Made by a program: the position numbers and the translations under genes. Shown here piece after piece: positions 1 to 9,891 of a stretch of DNA of 64,000 bases. Below the pieces are notes generated by a model. The model made no database searches and had not been told where the DNA came from. It saw only the letters and a program-made list of their open reading frames with translations. The DNA comes from Flavobacterium shii (GTDB lineage Bacteria > Bacteroidota > Bacteroidia > Flavobacteriales > Flavobacteriaceae), in assembly GCF_025847235.1 (NCBI RefSeq), contig NZ_JAOZEW010000014.1, forward strand, positions 1 to 64,000, written 5' to 3'. Numbering within the stretch: the first letter of the stretch is position 1; every line of letters starts with the position of its first letter.

Positions 1-5
1 TTTCC

Positions 6-41
6 AAAAACTCCAAAGTCATTTGATTTTGGAGTTTTTTT
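6..41 (+). terminator. Rho-independent terminator of an upstream gene
   Basis: A 12-bp inverted repeat (arms 6-17 and 28-39, core ACTCCAAA/TTTGGAGT) is followed by a run of T. It probably ends a plus-strand gene lying before the window. From about 42 to 244 I see no gene. Confidence 0.75.
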
Positions 42-244
42 ATTTTATATAATTCATGAAATACATTGTTTATGGGGCATGTTCAAAAGTTGGGGACTAA
101 GCAAAAAGATTAGATAATCTGAATAAGAAAAAATCTAGGATCAACACGAAAACCTGTAGATTTATAATTTAATCGTAGATAATAGGTTAGTCCAAAAAAG
201 AAAATTCTCCATTTCTTGCATCTCAGAACTATAAGAACCTTTGT

Positions 245-1135
245 TTAAGAGCTAATATTAAGCTTATATCCTTTGCCACGAATAACAACAATTTTGATGT
301 CCGGATCATGTTCTAGTTTTTTTCTAAGTTTTGATATGAACATATCCAGACTACGGCCCACAATAACACCTTCATCTTCCCATATCTCTTTTTGCAGTCG
401 GTTTCTTTCTATGATCTCATTAGGAGACAATGCAAAAATGAGCAATACACGGTTTTCCGTTGCCGTCAGGTCTATTGTCTTCTCATTCATAATAAGCTTC
501 CGACTTTTCGCATCGAACAACACTGAACCCAAAGTAAATATATTAGTATCTTGACTGTCAGGAAAATCTTTTCGTGGCTTAACAGATCTCAAAAAAACAA
601 ATCCAACAAATGCTAAAAATGACAGACCACCAAGAAGATATCCATTTTTTGCTGTAGCTATCCCTGTTGGTTTAAATTTAATGTTAATCATGTAACATGC
701 TCTGGGCTGCTTTCTCCCTATACAGGCTACAATATCATCTTGCTTGTTTTTTGAAATAGCATATCCATAAGCTACACTGCCATTGCCACAGTTCAGAACG
801 TTAACTATATAATTACTGGCAAAGGGCGTTTTGTCTAAAAAACGTCTGGTAATACTTATTAGGGAATCAGGTTGAAAAGTAAGTTCATTTTCAAAACTAA
901 TTTGGTATTCATTTTCGGCGATCTTTTTTACCGGAAGTACTCTTGATGTGCTGTCGCCCGACTGCAAAAGTAGTTCATGTCCGATCCTGCGGAGTAAAAC
1001 TTCCCTTCTGGAGATATCAAAATCATTATCATCCTCCATATTGAAAGCCACACAGATTACAGAGATAAACAGAAATACTATCAATGTAAACAGGTATCCG
1101 CGTTTTCCGGACAGAAGTTTTTGGCTATCAAGCAT
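245..1135 (-). CDS. Membrane-bound transcriptional regulator with C-terminal winged-helix domain
   Basis: The 296-residue protein has a first membrane segment at about residues 14-31, an extracytoplasmic region to about 165, a second membrane segment at about 165-184, and a C-terminal OmpR/PhoB-type winged-helix DNA-binding domain at about 200-296. The last domain shows the usual pattern TATENRVLLIFALSP, then ISKLRKKLE and the wing ending in RGKGYKL. It should sit in the inner membrane, sense something outside the cytoplasm and bind DNA directly, like ToxR/CadC but with the DNA-binding domain at the other end. It is divergent from the small exported protein at 1319, a likely target. Signal and regulon are unknown. 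Confidence 0.75.
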   Translation of the reverse strand: MLDSQKLLSGKRGYLFTLIVFLFISVICVAFNMEDDNDFDISRREVLLRRIGHELLLQSGDSTSRVLPVKKIAENEYQISFENELTFQPDSLISITRRFLDKTPFASNYIVNVLNCGNGSVAYGYAISKNKQDDIVACIGRKQPRACYMINIKFKPTGIATAKNGYLLGGLSFLAFVGFVFLRSVKPRKDFPDSQDTNIFTLGSVLFDAKSRKLIMNEKTIDLTATENRVLLIFALSPNEIIERNRLQKEIWEDEGVIVGRSLDMFISKLRKKLEHDPDIKIVVIRGKGYKLNISS

Positions 1136-1209
1136 AGTGTCAATACTTTATTTACAAAGTTTACATTTTTATTTACAATTCATATCTATCAAACAGAAAA
1201 ATATCAAAG

Positions 1210-1217
1210 TAATTTTG
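1210..1217 (+). promoter_or_regulatory. Bacteroidota -7 element (TAATTTTG)
   Basis: TAATTTTG matches the TAnnTTTG -7 consensus and would start a transcript near 1223, about 95 nt before the exported protein gene at 1319. No clear -33 TTG is visible at the expected distance. Confidence 0.45.
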
Positions 1218-1318
1218 TTTCAACAACTTTAATAAGGATGTGAAAAATAAAAAGAATGTTTTACATGACCAAGATTTATCATGAGATAGATCTGTTTTAA
1301 TTAAACCTAAAAAAAAAT

Positions 1319-1846
1319 ATGAAAAAAATCATTTATGCGCTGATCTTAGCGCTGGTTGTAGTAAGTGGACTAGTGTTTGCAAATTGCGAAATTAAAAATG
1401 AAACTACCAAAAAACTACTCTCTGCTGATGAAAAAAAAACAGAATTAAAGAAATGGGAAGCTACCCCTGATGGTATAAAGGTCAAAAAGTGGAAAATGTC
1501 TCCCAAAGGTAAAAAAGTTCTTATCGATGCTGCTAAAATAAGCAAGCATATAACTGCCTTTACCGATTTAGAGGCTGTTATAACCTGCCTTTCTCTTCCG
1601 CCAGGATCATTACTAGGTTACGGAGTAATGGCCAGAATTAATGGCGAAGATTATATTCTTACATTTGAGCCAGAAGAGTCTCAACTTAAGCAATTGAACA
1701 GCCTGAAAGTTAACGACAAAATAATTTTAAAAAGCCAAAGTGTATCGTACGCGCCAAAGTATTCATATCCAATAGTATCGGTCGACTATGTACAACGAGG
1801 TAGTAAAGTAATTTATAAACGTGCCCCTCGCAAAGGCGGCTGCTAA
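1319..1846 (+). CDS. Small exported protein of unknown function
   Basis: The 175-residue protein starts with a typical Sec signal peptide (MKKIIYALILALVVVSG, cleavage likely near Ala21/Asn22; a Cys follows but the lipobox is poor). The mature N-terminus carries two near-identical 12-residue tandem units, KKWEATPDGIKV and KKWKMSPKGKKV, and the C-terminus is basic and ends in Cys. I do not recognise a family. Divergence from the membrane-bound winged-helix regulator suggests co-regulation. It is probably periplasmic or membrane-associated. Confidence 0.7.
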   Translation: MKKIIYALILALVVVSGLVFANCEIKNETTKKLLSADEKKTELKKWEATPDGIKVKKWKMSPKGKKVLIDAAKISKHITAFTDLEAVITCLSLPPGSLLGYGVMARINGEDYILTFEPEESQLKQLNSLKVNDKIILKSQSVSYAPKYSYPIVSVDYVQRGSKVIYKRAPRKGGC

Positions 1847-1998
1847 GTAATAAATTAAAAATAGATTCACATAAAAGCATTAGGGATATGCAACAGTCGT
1901 TTTTAATGCTACTCTTATTCTAAAATTTTATATTTTCGAAAAACGTCAAAATTGGCATCAAGTGTTCGATTACTATCCCTGACACTCCACAAAAAGAC

Positions 1999-2036
1999 AA
2001 ACAACGCCATTGGATTCCAGTGGCGTTGTTTCTTTG
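1999..2036 (+). terminator. Rho-independent terminator
   Basis: The inverted repeat AACAACGCCA/TGGCGTTGTT (arms 1999-2009 and 2021-2031) is followed by a T-rich tail. It lies about 150 bp after the exported-protein gene and just before the AraC gene promoter. Confidence 0.75.
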
Positions 2037-2118
2037 TTTACACACTTCAAAAATTGTTTTACAAAATTTTATAATCTTAAAAGAGTAAAACTATTCTAGA
2101 ACCGAAGTTTGTTTTTTA

Positions 2119-2126
2119 TAACTTTG
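2119..2126 (+). promoter_or_regulatory. -7 element (TAACTTTG) almost touching the AraC start codon
   Basis: TAACTTTG matches TAnnTTTG exactly and ends four bases before the ATG at 2131. A start point the usual few bases downstream would give a leaderless or nearly leaderless mRNA. Confidence 0.5.
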
Positions 2127-2130
2127 TAAA

Positions 2131-3006
2131 ATGCAAAACAAAATAACACGCTCGGTTTCAGAATTCAATACTGAATTAAAACTAAAAGGCTTTAATGTTT
2201 TTCAAATAGAAAGTGATGGTAATGCAACGCGCAATTACAGCCGCAAAGATTTTTATAAAATCTGTTTGACTACCGGGAAAAGCATTATTCACTACGCCGA
2301 TAAAAGTTTTAATGCCGAAGGAACTGTTTTGTTTTTTGGGAATCCGCATATTCCATATTCCTGGGAAACTATTTCAACAAGTTATGTAGGTTATACTTGT
2401 TTATTTTCTGAGGAATTTTTAAAACCTGACCGTTCCGAAAGTTTACAGCATTCTTCATTATTTAAGATTGGAGGAACTCCGATATTAAATATAACCGAAG
2501 AACAAAGGAATTTTTTGAATACACTCTTCCAAAAAATGATCACGGAACAGCAAACAGATTATGCCTATAAAGATGATCTGATCCGAAACTACATTAATTT
2601 AATAATTCATGAAGCATTAAAAATGCAGCCTTCTGAAAATTATACCAACACTAATAATGCTCAATCCAGAATTGCATCTGTTTTTTTAGAATTATTGGAA
2701 AGACAATTTCCTATTGAAACCAGTGAACGACCACTCGAATTAAAAACAGCACAAGATTATTCAAAGGCGTTATCATTGCATGTTAATTATTTAAATCGTG
2801 CAGTGAAAGCTGTTACAGGAAAATCAACTACAACTCATATTTCTGAGCGCATTATCGGCGAAGCAAAAGCACTTTTACAACATACTAACTGGAACATTGC
2901 AGAAATAGCTTATGCACTTGGCTTTGAATATCCATCTTACTTCAATAACTTTTTTAAGAAGAATACAGGAACAAATCCCAAAAATTTTCGTTTAGATCTA
3001 GTTTGA
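2131..3006 (+). CDS. AraC family transcriptional regulator
   Basis: The 291-residue protein has an N-terminal cupin-like sensing part (about residues 20-120) and a C-terminal AraC/XylS DNA-binding domain with two helix-turn-helix units (about 190-291). The end shows the classic second HTH: WNIAEIAYALGFEYPSYFNN followed by FKKNTGTNPKNFR. It precedes an acetyltransferase, a hydrolase and a cyclophilin-like lipoprotein on the same strand. A second AraC gene of the same layout lies at 6852 before reductase genes. In this family such regulators usually activate the adjacent genes; the ligand is unknown. Confidence 0.85.
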   Translation: MQNKITRSVSEFNTELKLKGFNVFQIESDGNATRNYSRKDFYKICLTTGKSIIHYADKSFNAEGTVLFFGNPHIPYSWETISTSYVGYTCLFSEEFLKPDRSESLQHSSLFKIGGTPILNITEEQRNFLNTLFQKMITEQQTDYAYKDDLIRNYINLIIHEALKMQPSENYTNTNNAQSRIASVFLELLERQFPIETSERPLELKTAQDYSKALSLHVNYLNRAVKAVTGKSTTTHISERIIGEAKALLQHTNWNIAEIAYALGFEYPSYFNNFFKKNTGTNPKNFRLDLV

Positions 3007-3058
3007 AATTCTTAACTATCGGTTTGATTCGTTTTACTGCATAAATTTAGTTCCCCTG

Positions 3059-3066
3059 TAATTTTG
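3059..3066 (+). promoter_or_regulatory. -7 element (TAATTTTG) before the acetyltransferase
   Basis: TAATTTTG matches the phylum consensus and lies 13 bp before the first ATG of the acetyltransferase, so this gene and the two after it could be transcribed apart from the AraC gene. Confidence 0.45.
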
Positions 3067-3078
3067 TATTCATAATAA

Positions 3079-3669
3079 ATGCAAATAAATATGGAAACTA
3101 TATCAATTTTTACAAGAGATAAATCTGGGGAAACAATTCAGCTTGATGATCCAGAATACCCCCAATTATTTCAGATTATTCAAAAGGCTATTCGCGCTAC
3201 TGCAAAGCTCAATACGCTTGTAACAGATGATATACAGGAAATCAATGCTATTTTTAGCGAATTAATTGGCACAAAAGTAGATGATAGCTTTTTTATAATT
3301 CCACCTTTCTATTCTGATTTTGGAGAAAATATTACCATTGGAAAAAATGTATTTGTAAATCACGCCTGTACTTTTATGGATAGGGGCGGTATTATGATTG
3401 AAGATAATGTTCTTATTGGTCCAAAAGTAAATATTATAACAACCAATCATCCCATTAATCCTTCTGAAAGAAGAGCGACAATTTCTCAACCAATAATCAT
3501 AAAAAAGGGAGCTTGGATAGGAGTAGGAGCTACAATACTTCCGGGCGTTACAATAGGTGTAAATTCTATAGTTGCAGCAGGCGCTGTAGTTTCTAAAGAT
3601 GTTCCCGACAATACTATTGTAGGTGGTATCCCTGCTAAGATCATCAAATCTATTTCCGAAAATTATTAA
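3079..3669 (+). CDS. Hexapeptide-repeat O-acetyltransferase (maltose/galactoside acetyltransferase type)
   Basis: The 196-residue protein has a helical N-terminus and a left-handed beta-helix C-terminus made of hexapeptide repeats (for example ITIGKNVFVN, VLIGPKV, WIGVGATILPGVTIG). The catalytic-type His is near residue 124 in TTNHP, as in Maa/LacA/NodL enzymes that move acetyl from acetyl-CoA to a sugar hydroxyl. The end VPDNTIVGGIPAKIIK is typical of the family. Met1 is used here, but Met5 (3091) is equally possible. The signal-peptide gene at 3689 follows after 19 bp, so they are probably co-transcribed. The substrate cannot be told. Confidence 0.85.
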   Translation: MQINMETISIFTRDKSGETIQLDDPEYPQLFQIIQKAIRATAKLNTLVTDDIQEINAIFSELIGTKVDDSFFIIPPFYSDFGENITIGKNVFVNHACTFMDRGGIMIEDNVLIGPKVNIITTNHPINPSERRATISQPIIIKKGAWIGVGATILPGVTIGVNSIVAAGAVVSKDVPDNTIVGGIPAKIIKSISENY

Positions 3670-3688
3670 CAATATTCAAACAAATAAA

Positions 3689-4756
3689 ATGAAAAGAATT
3701 TCAATTTTAATAATTATATCTCTTATGCTGTATGGGCAAACTTACGCACAAAAGAGTCAAAAAGATCAAACAAAAATGAAACAGATCGCAGCAACAGAAT
3801 TTACAACTTTTAAAGTAAGTGACAATGTTACAATGTACGAGGTTACTTTTAAAAATCAATATAAATTAGAGATTGCAGGACATCTTTTTATTTCAAAAAA
3901 AATTAATCAAAATATAAAAAATCCTGCAATTATTGTTGGACATCCAATGGGAGCTGTAAAGGAACAAAGTGCGGATGTATATGCCGTAAATATGGCAGAA
4001 CGAGGATTTATAACTTTAGCTATTGATTTGTCTTTTTGGGGAGAAAGCGCAGGTGAGCCTCGTAACGCTGTTCTTCCAGATATGTACGCTGAAGATTTTA
4101 GCGCTGCAGTCGATTTTTTAGGAACACGTCAGTTTATTGACAGAGACAATATTGGCATAATTGGAGTTTGTGGCAGTGGCAGTTTTGTTATAAGTGCCGC
4201 TAAGATTGATCCAAGATTAAAAGCCATTGCAACGGTGAGTATGTATGATATGGGATCGGCGAATCGTAATGCATTGAATCATTCGCAGACACTTGAAGAG
4301 AGAAAGAAAATTATAGCTGAAGCAGCTCAGCAACGTTATGTAGAATTTAATGGAGGTGAAACAAAATACACAAGCGGAACCGTACATAAACTAGATGAAA
4401 ATACGCATCCTATACAACGCGAATTTTACGATTTCTATCGTACACCAAGAGGAGAATATACTCCTAAAAATGGATCGCCAGAAACTACAACTCATCCAAC
4501 TTTGAGCAGTAATATTAAGTTTATGAATTTTTATCCATTTAATGATATAGAGACCATTTCGCCTCGCCCGTTGCTTTTTATCACTGGAGATAAAGCCCAC
4601 TCAAAAGAATTTAGTGAAGACGCTTATAAGCGAGCAGCTGAACCAAAAGAATTATATTATGTTCCAGATGCAGGTCATGTAGATCTTTATGATAAAACCG
4701 AATTAATTCCGTTTGACAAATTGGAAAGCTTTTTTACAAAATATTTAAAAGGATAA
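3689..4756 (+). CDS. Exported alpha/beta hydrolase
   Basis: The start is set at the ATG at 3689 because a clean Sec signal peptide begins there (MKRISILIIISLMLYGQTYA). The reading frame is open further upstream but only inside the acetyltransferase gene. The mature protein is an alpha/beta hydrolase: nucleophile elbow GVCGSGS with Ser at about residue 163, an acid in LLFITGDKAH and the catalytic His in DAGHVDLYD near the C-terminus. It resembles dienelactone-hydrolase-like proteins that often accompany aldo/keto reductases, MdaB and cyclophilin-like proteins in this phylum. It is likely periplasmic; the substrate is unknown. Confidence 0.8.
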   Translation: MKRISILIIISLMLYGQTYAQKSQKDQTKMKQIAATEFTTFKVSDNVTMYEVTFKNQYKLEIAGHLFISKKINQNIKNPAIIVGHPMGAVKEQSADVYAVNMAERGFITLAIDLSFWGESAGEPRNAVLPDMYAEDFSAAVDFLGTRQFIDRDNIGIIGVCGSGSFVISAAKIDPRLKAIATVSMYDMGSANRNALNHSQTLEERKKIIAEAAQQRYVEFNGGETKYTSGTVHKLDENTHPIQREFYDFYRTPRGEYTPKNGSPETTTHPTLSSNIKFMNFYPFNDIETISPRPLLFITGDKAHSKEFSEDAYKRAAEPKELYYVPDAGHVDLYDKTELIPFDKLESFFTKYLKG

Positions 4757-4794
4757 CTACATTTTAAGCTTGTAATATTCTAAAAATTAACATT

Positions 4795-5277
4795 ATGAAA
4801 CAGAAAATTTTAATGCTTATTTTGGTGTTTTCTTTTTTTAAAGTTTTTTCATGCTGCAGTAAAGAACAAGAGCAACGTGTTACGGATTCTATAAATAACG
4901 AAAACACTACTGATAACGAAATGACGAATAGTAAAATAAGAATTAAGATTGATTCAAAAGTTTTTAACGCTACACTTTCAAATAACGCTACAGCTGCTGC
5001 TTTTAAAGCAATGTTGCCCATGACGGTTAATATGACAGAGCTTAACGGAAATGAAAAATACTTCAATCTATCCAATAATTTACCTGTTAATGCCTCTAAT
5101 CTATCAAATATTCAAAATGGAGATTTGATGATGTATGGCAGTAATACGCTGGTTCTTTTTTACAAATCTTTTGCGACAGCCTACAGTTACACTAATCTTG
5201 GGCGTATTAATGACACAACTGGCTTAACCGATGCACTTGGTACTGGAAATGTAGAAATTACCTTTGAATTTCAATAA
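4795..5277 (+). CDS. Cyclophilin-like fold lipoprotein
   Basis: The 160-residue protein has a hydrophobic N-terminus ending in FSCC, giving a probable lipoprotein anchor (lipobox imperfect). The C-terminal 110 residues match the cyclophilin-like fold family found next to flavodoxin/hydrolase genes: IRIKIDSKVFNATLSNNATA, then LPVNASNLSNIQNGDLMMYG, then LGRINDTTGL and a final EITFEF strand. Active-site residues of true peptidyl-prolyl isomerases are not expected in this family. It lies 38 bp after the hydrolase and is likely in its operon, ending at the terminator at 5427. Confidence 0.75.
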   Translation: MKQKILMLILVFSFFKVFSCCSKEQEQRVTDSINNENTTDNEMTNSKIRIKIDSKVFNATLSNNATAAAFKAMLPMTVNMTELNGNEKYFNLSNNLPVNASNLSNIQNGDLMMYGSNTLVLFYKSFATAYSYTNLGRINDTTGLTDALGTGNVEITFEFQ

Positions 5278-5426
5278 GAAAATTTCTTTCTTAGCCAGAT
5301 GAACGGTTTCATTATAAAAGATTTCAGTTATATCTTAAAGTCCATTATTAACAATAATATTAGACCGAAAGTATTTCTAAATTTTGTAAAAAATGGTTCG
5401 TAAATAGGTTCGTAAGGACCATCCAG

Positions 5427-5460
5427 AAACTTCATTAGAAAAATAATGAAGTTTTTTTTC
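5427..5460 (+). terminator. Rho-independent terminator after the 3079-5277 gene set
   Basis: The arms AAACTTCATT (5427-5436) and AATGAAGTTT (5445-5454) are followed by eight T. It closes the acetyltransferase-hydrolase-cyclophilin set. Between 5278 and 5692 there is otherwise only a small CGGCT/AGCCG hairpin near 5530 and no gene. Confidence 0.8.
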
Positions 5461-5692
5461 AAACATATTTGAGATCAATATGAAAACGGAGGAGCAGTTT
5501 TAAAACAGTGAACTTAAAAAAAGTAAATTCGGCTTACAGCCGCTAAAGACACAATAGACCTTTTAGCCTTTACCTTGTTGCGTCCTAATTCCCATTCCTT
5601 TAACTACTTAAAATGAAATACCGTATAAATACGCATGTTTTATAGCTAAAATAATCCTTAATTTGAGGTTATAAATTATAAAAACAGTCCTA

Positions 5693-6649
5693 ATGGAAAC
5701 CAAACCAAAAATCAGTATCGATTCGCACGATTTAGACATGGTTGCGTTTAATTCAAACCAAAAGACAAGGGCTAGAAATGCTGTGTTAGGAGTTGATGCA
5801 GCCATGCAGGAAAACTATTCAGCTTTAAAATCAGAATTAATTGGGCATTTAAGTCCAGTGATTGTAGTGCAAAACGATGGACAGGGAGGGACTTTTACTT
5901 TAGTGTATCAAGGTACACAGGAAACTGTTCAGCCTGTACCCCAGCTGTTTCAATTGGTTAAATCAGTTAGCCATACGCCTCTTGGAATTTATGTTATTAT
6001 TGCACCTTATTTAAAGCAACCCCATATAAAAGATTGGGTTAAACCTTTGGAAAAGTTCAAAGAGACGCTTCAAGAAGCCCAGAAAAATTTACCCGATGCC
6101 CAATTGCCACAGCTTGCATTAGCATCTTGTACAAAAGTACTGGATGGCGGCATTCAATTTATAAACGATTCTGTAAAAGCAGACTCCTTTAGTATTGAAA
6201 GTTTTCAGACATTTACAGCTAGTGTCCAGGGAGACATTCAAACCAACATGAGTTATGCTGCCAAGGCACAGGTCGATGGAGTAGAAGGGCTGTTGGAACG
6301 CTGGCGCAAAAAACTAGGTTCGGAACAATGGAAAAAAACTTACGCCATTGTTTTAGCTATTTGGACTACTGAAAACTTGAATCAGAATTGGCTAATATTG
6401 CGTCATATGATGGACCCTAAAACGGTAGATGCGCATTTGATTACCATAGGAATAGCCAGTTTTTCCGAAAACACAGTGGCTGTTGCTTTAGACAACTTGG
6501 CTCGTATTGTTCAGGATAATGTTGCAGCCGCTATGGTTTTTCCCAAGGATTCTGTACTTGCGGATTCTTTAAAAGGACCTCAGGATCTGCTTTCTACAGC
6601 GATTGAGAAAATTATTGGCTGTCCACATGCTGCTAAAATGCTAAAATAA
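5693..6649 (+). CDS. Protein of unknown function, probably cytoplasmic
   Basis: The 318-residue protein has no signal peptide and no convincing membrane segment. The N-terminal third is mixed alpha/beta (around IVVQNDGQGGTFTLVYQG and LGIYVIIAPYL). The rest is mostly helical, with an acidic-basic helix VEGLLERWRKKLGSEQWKK and a C-terminal IIGCPHAAKML. I do not recognise a family. It is a single gene, 190 bp from the next, with codon use like its neighbours, so it is very likely a real gene. Confidence 0.65.
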   Translation: METKPKISIDSHDLDMVAFNSNQKTRARNAVLGVDAAMQENYSALKSELIGHLSPVIVVQNDGQGGTFTLVYQGTQETVQPVPQLFQLVKSVSHTPLGIYVIIAPYLKQPHIKDWVKPLEKFKETLQEAQKNLPDAQLPQLALASCTKVLDGGIQFINDSVKADSFSIESFQTFTASVQGDIQTNMSYAAKAQVDGVEGLLERWRKKLGSEQWKKTYAIVLAIWTTENLNQNWLILRHMMDPKTVDAHLITIGIASFSENTVAVALDNLARIVQDNVAAAMVFPKDSVLADSLKGPQDLLSTAIEKIIGCPHAAKMLK

Positions 6650-6839
6650 AGTGTTACTAATTTTATCTGTTTATGCTGGTTAACTCAAATCTCAACCGCT
6701 TCTTGTTACCAAATGTATCACAAAGCGAGGCCGTGAAAGATTCTGTCATATAGGACTGTGCCGCGTAATATAATCGGAACTGTTCCACAAACTAACGCAC
6801 CCGTTTCATACAGATACCTAATTATATCTAATAAAAAGG

Positions 6840-6847
6840 TAATTTTG
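6840..6847 (+). promoter_or_regulatory. -7 element (TAATTTTG) almost touching the second AraC start codon
   Basis: TAATTTTG matches TAnnTTTG and ends four bases before the ATG at 6852, exactly the same spacing as in front of the AraC gene at 2131. This points to a leaderless or nearly leaderless mRNA. Confidence 0.5.
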
Positions 6848-6851
6848 CAGT

Positions 6852-7718
6852 ATGAAGAACTTCAAAGACTTTAAATCATTTAATAACCACATTGGGTTAC
6901 AAGAACCTTTGGATGAAGATATTGATGTTGGATATTACGATCCTTCTAATATGCTTTTAAAGTCGGATCCTGTAATAGTCGATTTTTATCGTATTTCTTT
7001 TAAAATTAATTTTATTGATAAATCGGCTGATGATGGTAAACCTATAACTGCTGTTTTCTTCAATAGTCCAAATCGAGCCAATGGTTGGGATGTTGAGCCT
7101 AGTTACACAGGAATGTACCTTCAGCTTTCAAAAAAAATAATAGAAAAGAATCGTTTCTTATTTAAAAATTATCTTGATTACGGCGAACATGAAGCATTAT
7201 ATTTAACTGAAAATGAAATTCAGGAAATTAAAATTATTTTTGATTTAATGTTCAAATACTACCAAGAAAATCAGATAAACTATGAGGTATTAATTTCGTA
7301 TGTTCATGTTTTAATTTCACTGGTAGAAGCTTTTTACAAAAGACAATTCTCAACACATCCTAAAGAATACAATCATATTCTATCAGATTTCCAGCAACTC
7401 TTAAACGAATACTATAACCAGCCTGTAAGTCAGATTCCTTCGGTACAATATTTTGCTGATAAACTGGATTTAACTCCAAATTATTTAGGAGATATCATTA
7501 AGCATTTTACTCAAAAATCTGCCATTGAAAACATACACGAAGTGGTCATTAAAAGAGCAACAACATTGTTAAAAGAAAATAGCACTCTCAATAACGCTGA
7601 TGTAGCTTATGAACTTGGTTTTGACTACCCAAATTACTTTGCTAAGTTTTTTAAAAAAAATCTTGGTTTGACTCCGAAACAATACCGATCTGAAGTTTTA
7701 AAAAGACAAAAACAATAG
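6852..7718 (+). CDS. AraC family transcriptional regulator
   Basis: The 288-residue protein has an N-terminal cupin-like region (about residues 25-125) and a C-terminal AraC domain. The second HTH reads LNNADVAYELGFDYPNYFAK followed by FKKNLGLTPKQYR. It precedes the aldo/keto reductase and MdaB-type reductase on the same strand. Regulators of this layout upstream of aldo/keto reductases are common in Bacteroidota and probably activate them in response to electrophiles or quinones, but the effector is inferred only from context. Confidence 0.85.
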   Translation: MKNFKDFKSFNNHIGLQEPLDEDIDVGYYDPSNMLLKSDPVIVDFYRISFKINFIDKSADDGKPITAVFFNSPNRANGWDVEPSYTGMYLQLSKKIIEKNRFLFKNYLDYGEHEALYLTENEIQEIKIIFDLMFKYYQENQINYEVLISYVHVLISLVEAFYKRQFSTHPKEYNHILSDFQQLLNEYYNQPVSQIPSVQYFADKLDLTPNYLGDIIKHFTQKSAIENIHEVVIKRATTLLKENSTLNNADVAYELGFDYPNYFAKFFKKNLGLTPKQYRSEVLKRQKQ

Positions 7719-7721
7719 ACA

Positions 7722-7747
7722 AACACCATAACAAGGTGCTTTTTTTG
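7722..7747 (+). terminator. Weak Rho-independent terminator after the AraC gene
   Basis: A short CACC/GGTG stem is followed by seven T. It separates the AraC gene from the aldo/keto reductase promoter. Confidence 0.45.
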
Positions 7748-7787
7748 TATCAGTAAAATGCTTCCTTTTTAGGAGTAGTCTGTATCC

Positions 7788-7816
7788 TTTGCATAGATGG
7801 CTTATTTATAATTTTG
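7788..7816 (+). promoter_or_regulatory. Complete promoter: TTTG-N17-TAATTTTG
   Basis: A -33 TTTG (7788-7791) and a -7 TAATTTTG (7809-7816) stand 17 bp apart, within the range known for Flavobacterium promoters. It drives the aldo/keto reductase with a leader of about 50 nt and probably the MdaB-type gene behind it. Confidence 0.6.
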
Positions 7817-7856
7817 CATCGTAACCTTTATACTATCGTGTAAAATCGAGAAATAA

Positions 7857-8993
<1,137 letters not shown>

Positions 8994-9037
8994 AAAGAGA
9001 AAATTTAATTAAATATTGATTTTTAAAAATAAACATA

Positions 9038-9634
9038 ATGAAAAAAGTATTATTGATAGACGCACATTTAACTTATCCTAATTGGACAGAAGGAACCCTT
9101 AACAACTCATTTCTTCAAAAAGCCAAAGATTTTTTCAGTTCGGAGAACTACGAAATTTTAGTAACTAAAATTGAATCTGGTTACAATCCAGATGAGGAAG
9201 TAGCAAAACATTTACTTGCCGATATTGTAATTTTACAAATGCCAGTAAACTGGTTTGGCGCACCTTGGATATACAAAAAATATGTTGATGAAGTTTTTAA
9301 TAGCGGATTACATAGTCAAAAATTTCTTTCCGGAGACGGAAGAACAAGAGAAGATGTTAGCAAGCAATACGGGTCGGGAGGAAAAATGCAGGGGAAAAAA
9401 TTCATGATCTGCGCAACTTGGAATGCCCCAAAAGAAGCTTTTAATAATCCGAATCAACAATTATTAAGAGGTAAAGATACATCAGATCTATTTTTAAATA
9501 TAAGTTCAAATTACCGTTTTTGTGGTTATGATATCGCTGAGGGGTATAATTGTTTTGATATTTTTAAAAGTGCCAATATTGAATCCGATTTAGAAAATTA
9601 TCCAGCACATCTTAAAAATGTGATTGAAAATTAA
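9038..9634 (+). CDS. mdaB: NAD(P)H quinone reductase, MdaB-like
   Basis: The 198-residue flavodoxin-fold protein closely resembles MdaB (modulator of drug activity B): start MKKVLLIDAHL, then ADIVILQMPVNWFGAPWIYK for the flavin contact region and KFMICATWNAPKEAFN further on. MdaB enzymes reduce quinones by two electrons using NAD(P)H and FAD, avoiding semiquinone formation. It is cytoplasmic and lies 44 bp behind the aldo/keto reductase, so it is probably co-transcribed with it. Confidence 0.85.
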   Translation: MKKVLLIDAHLTYPNWTEGTLNNSFLQKAKDFFSSENYEILVTKIESGYNPDEEVAKHLLADIVILQMPVNWFGAPWIYKKYVDEVFNSGLHSQKFLSGDGRTREDVSKQYGSGGKMQGKKFMICATWNAPKEAFNNPNQQLLRGKDTSDLFLNISSNYRFCGYDIAEGYNCFDIFKSANIESDLENYPAHLKNVIEN

Positions 9635-9891
9635 AAAAATGAAAGTATAGCTAATACAGAGGTAGCTTCTTTAATGCATTTTTTTCAAAGATTCTCAGTT
9701 GTTTGACATTTTTACAAGACAGATTTTAAATCCGAGCGATCGAATTGTAATTTTTTGTTTCAACAAAAAATATCATAGCAAAAATAAATTATATTTACGC
9801 AAATAATGAGATTCGTACGTTTTTAAACAAACCAACGGCGTATACCATTTAAGTGAAATTTTCCAAAAAACCAACAAATAGAAATTTAACC

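Noticed and set aside
3262..3672. Minus-strand ORF of 136 codons
   Set aside because: It lies fully opposite the acetyltransferase, has an odd composition (many Tyr, Asn, Ile, Cys) and no recognisable motif.
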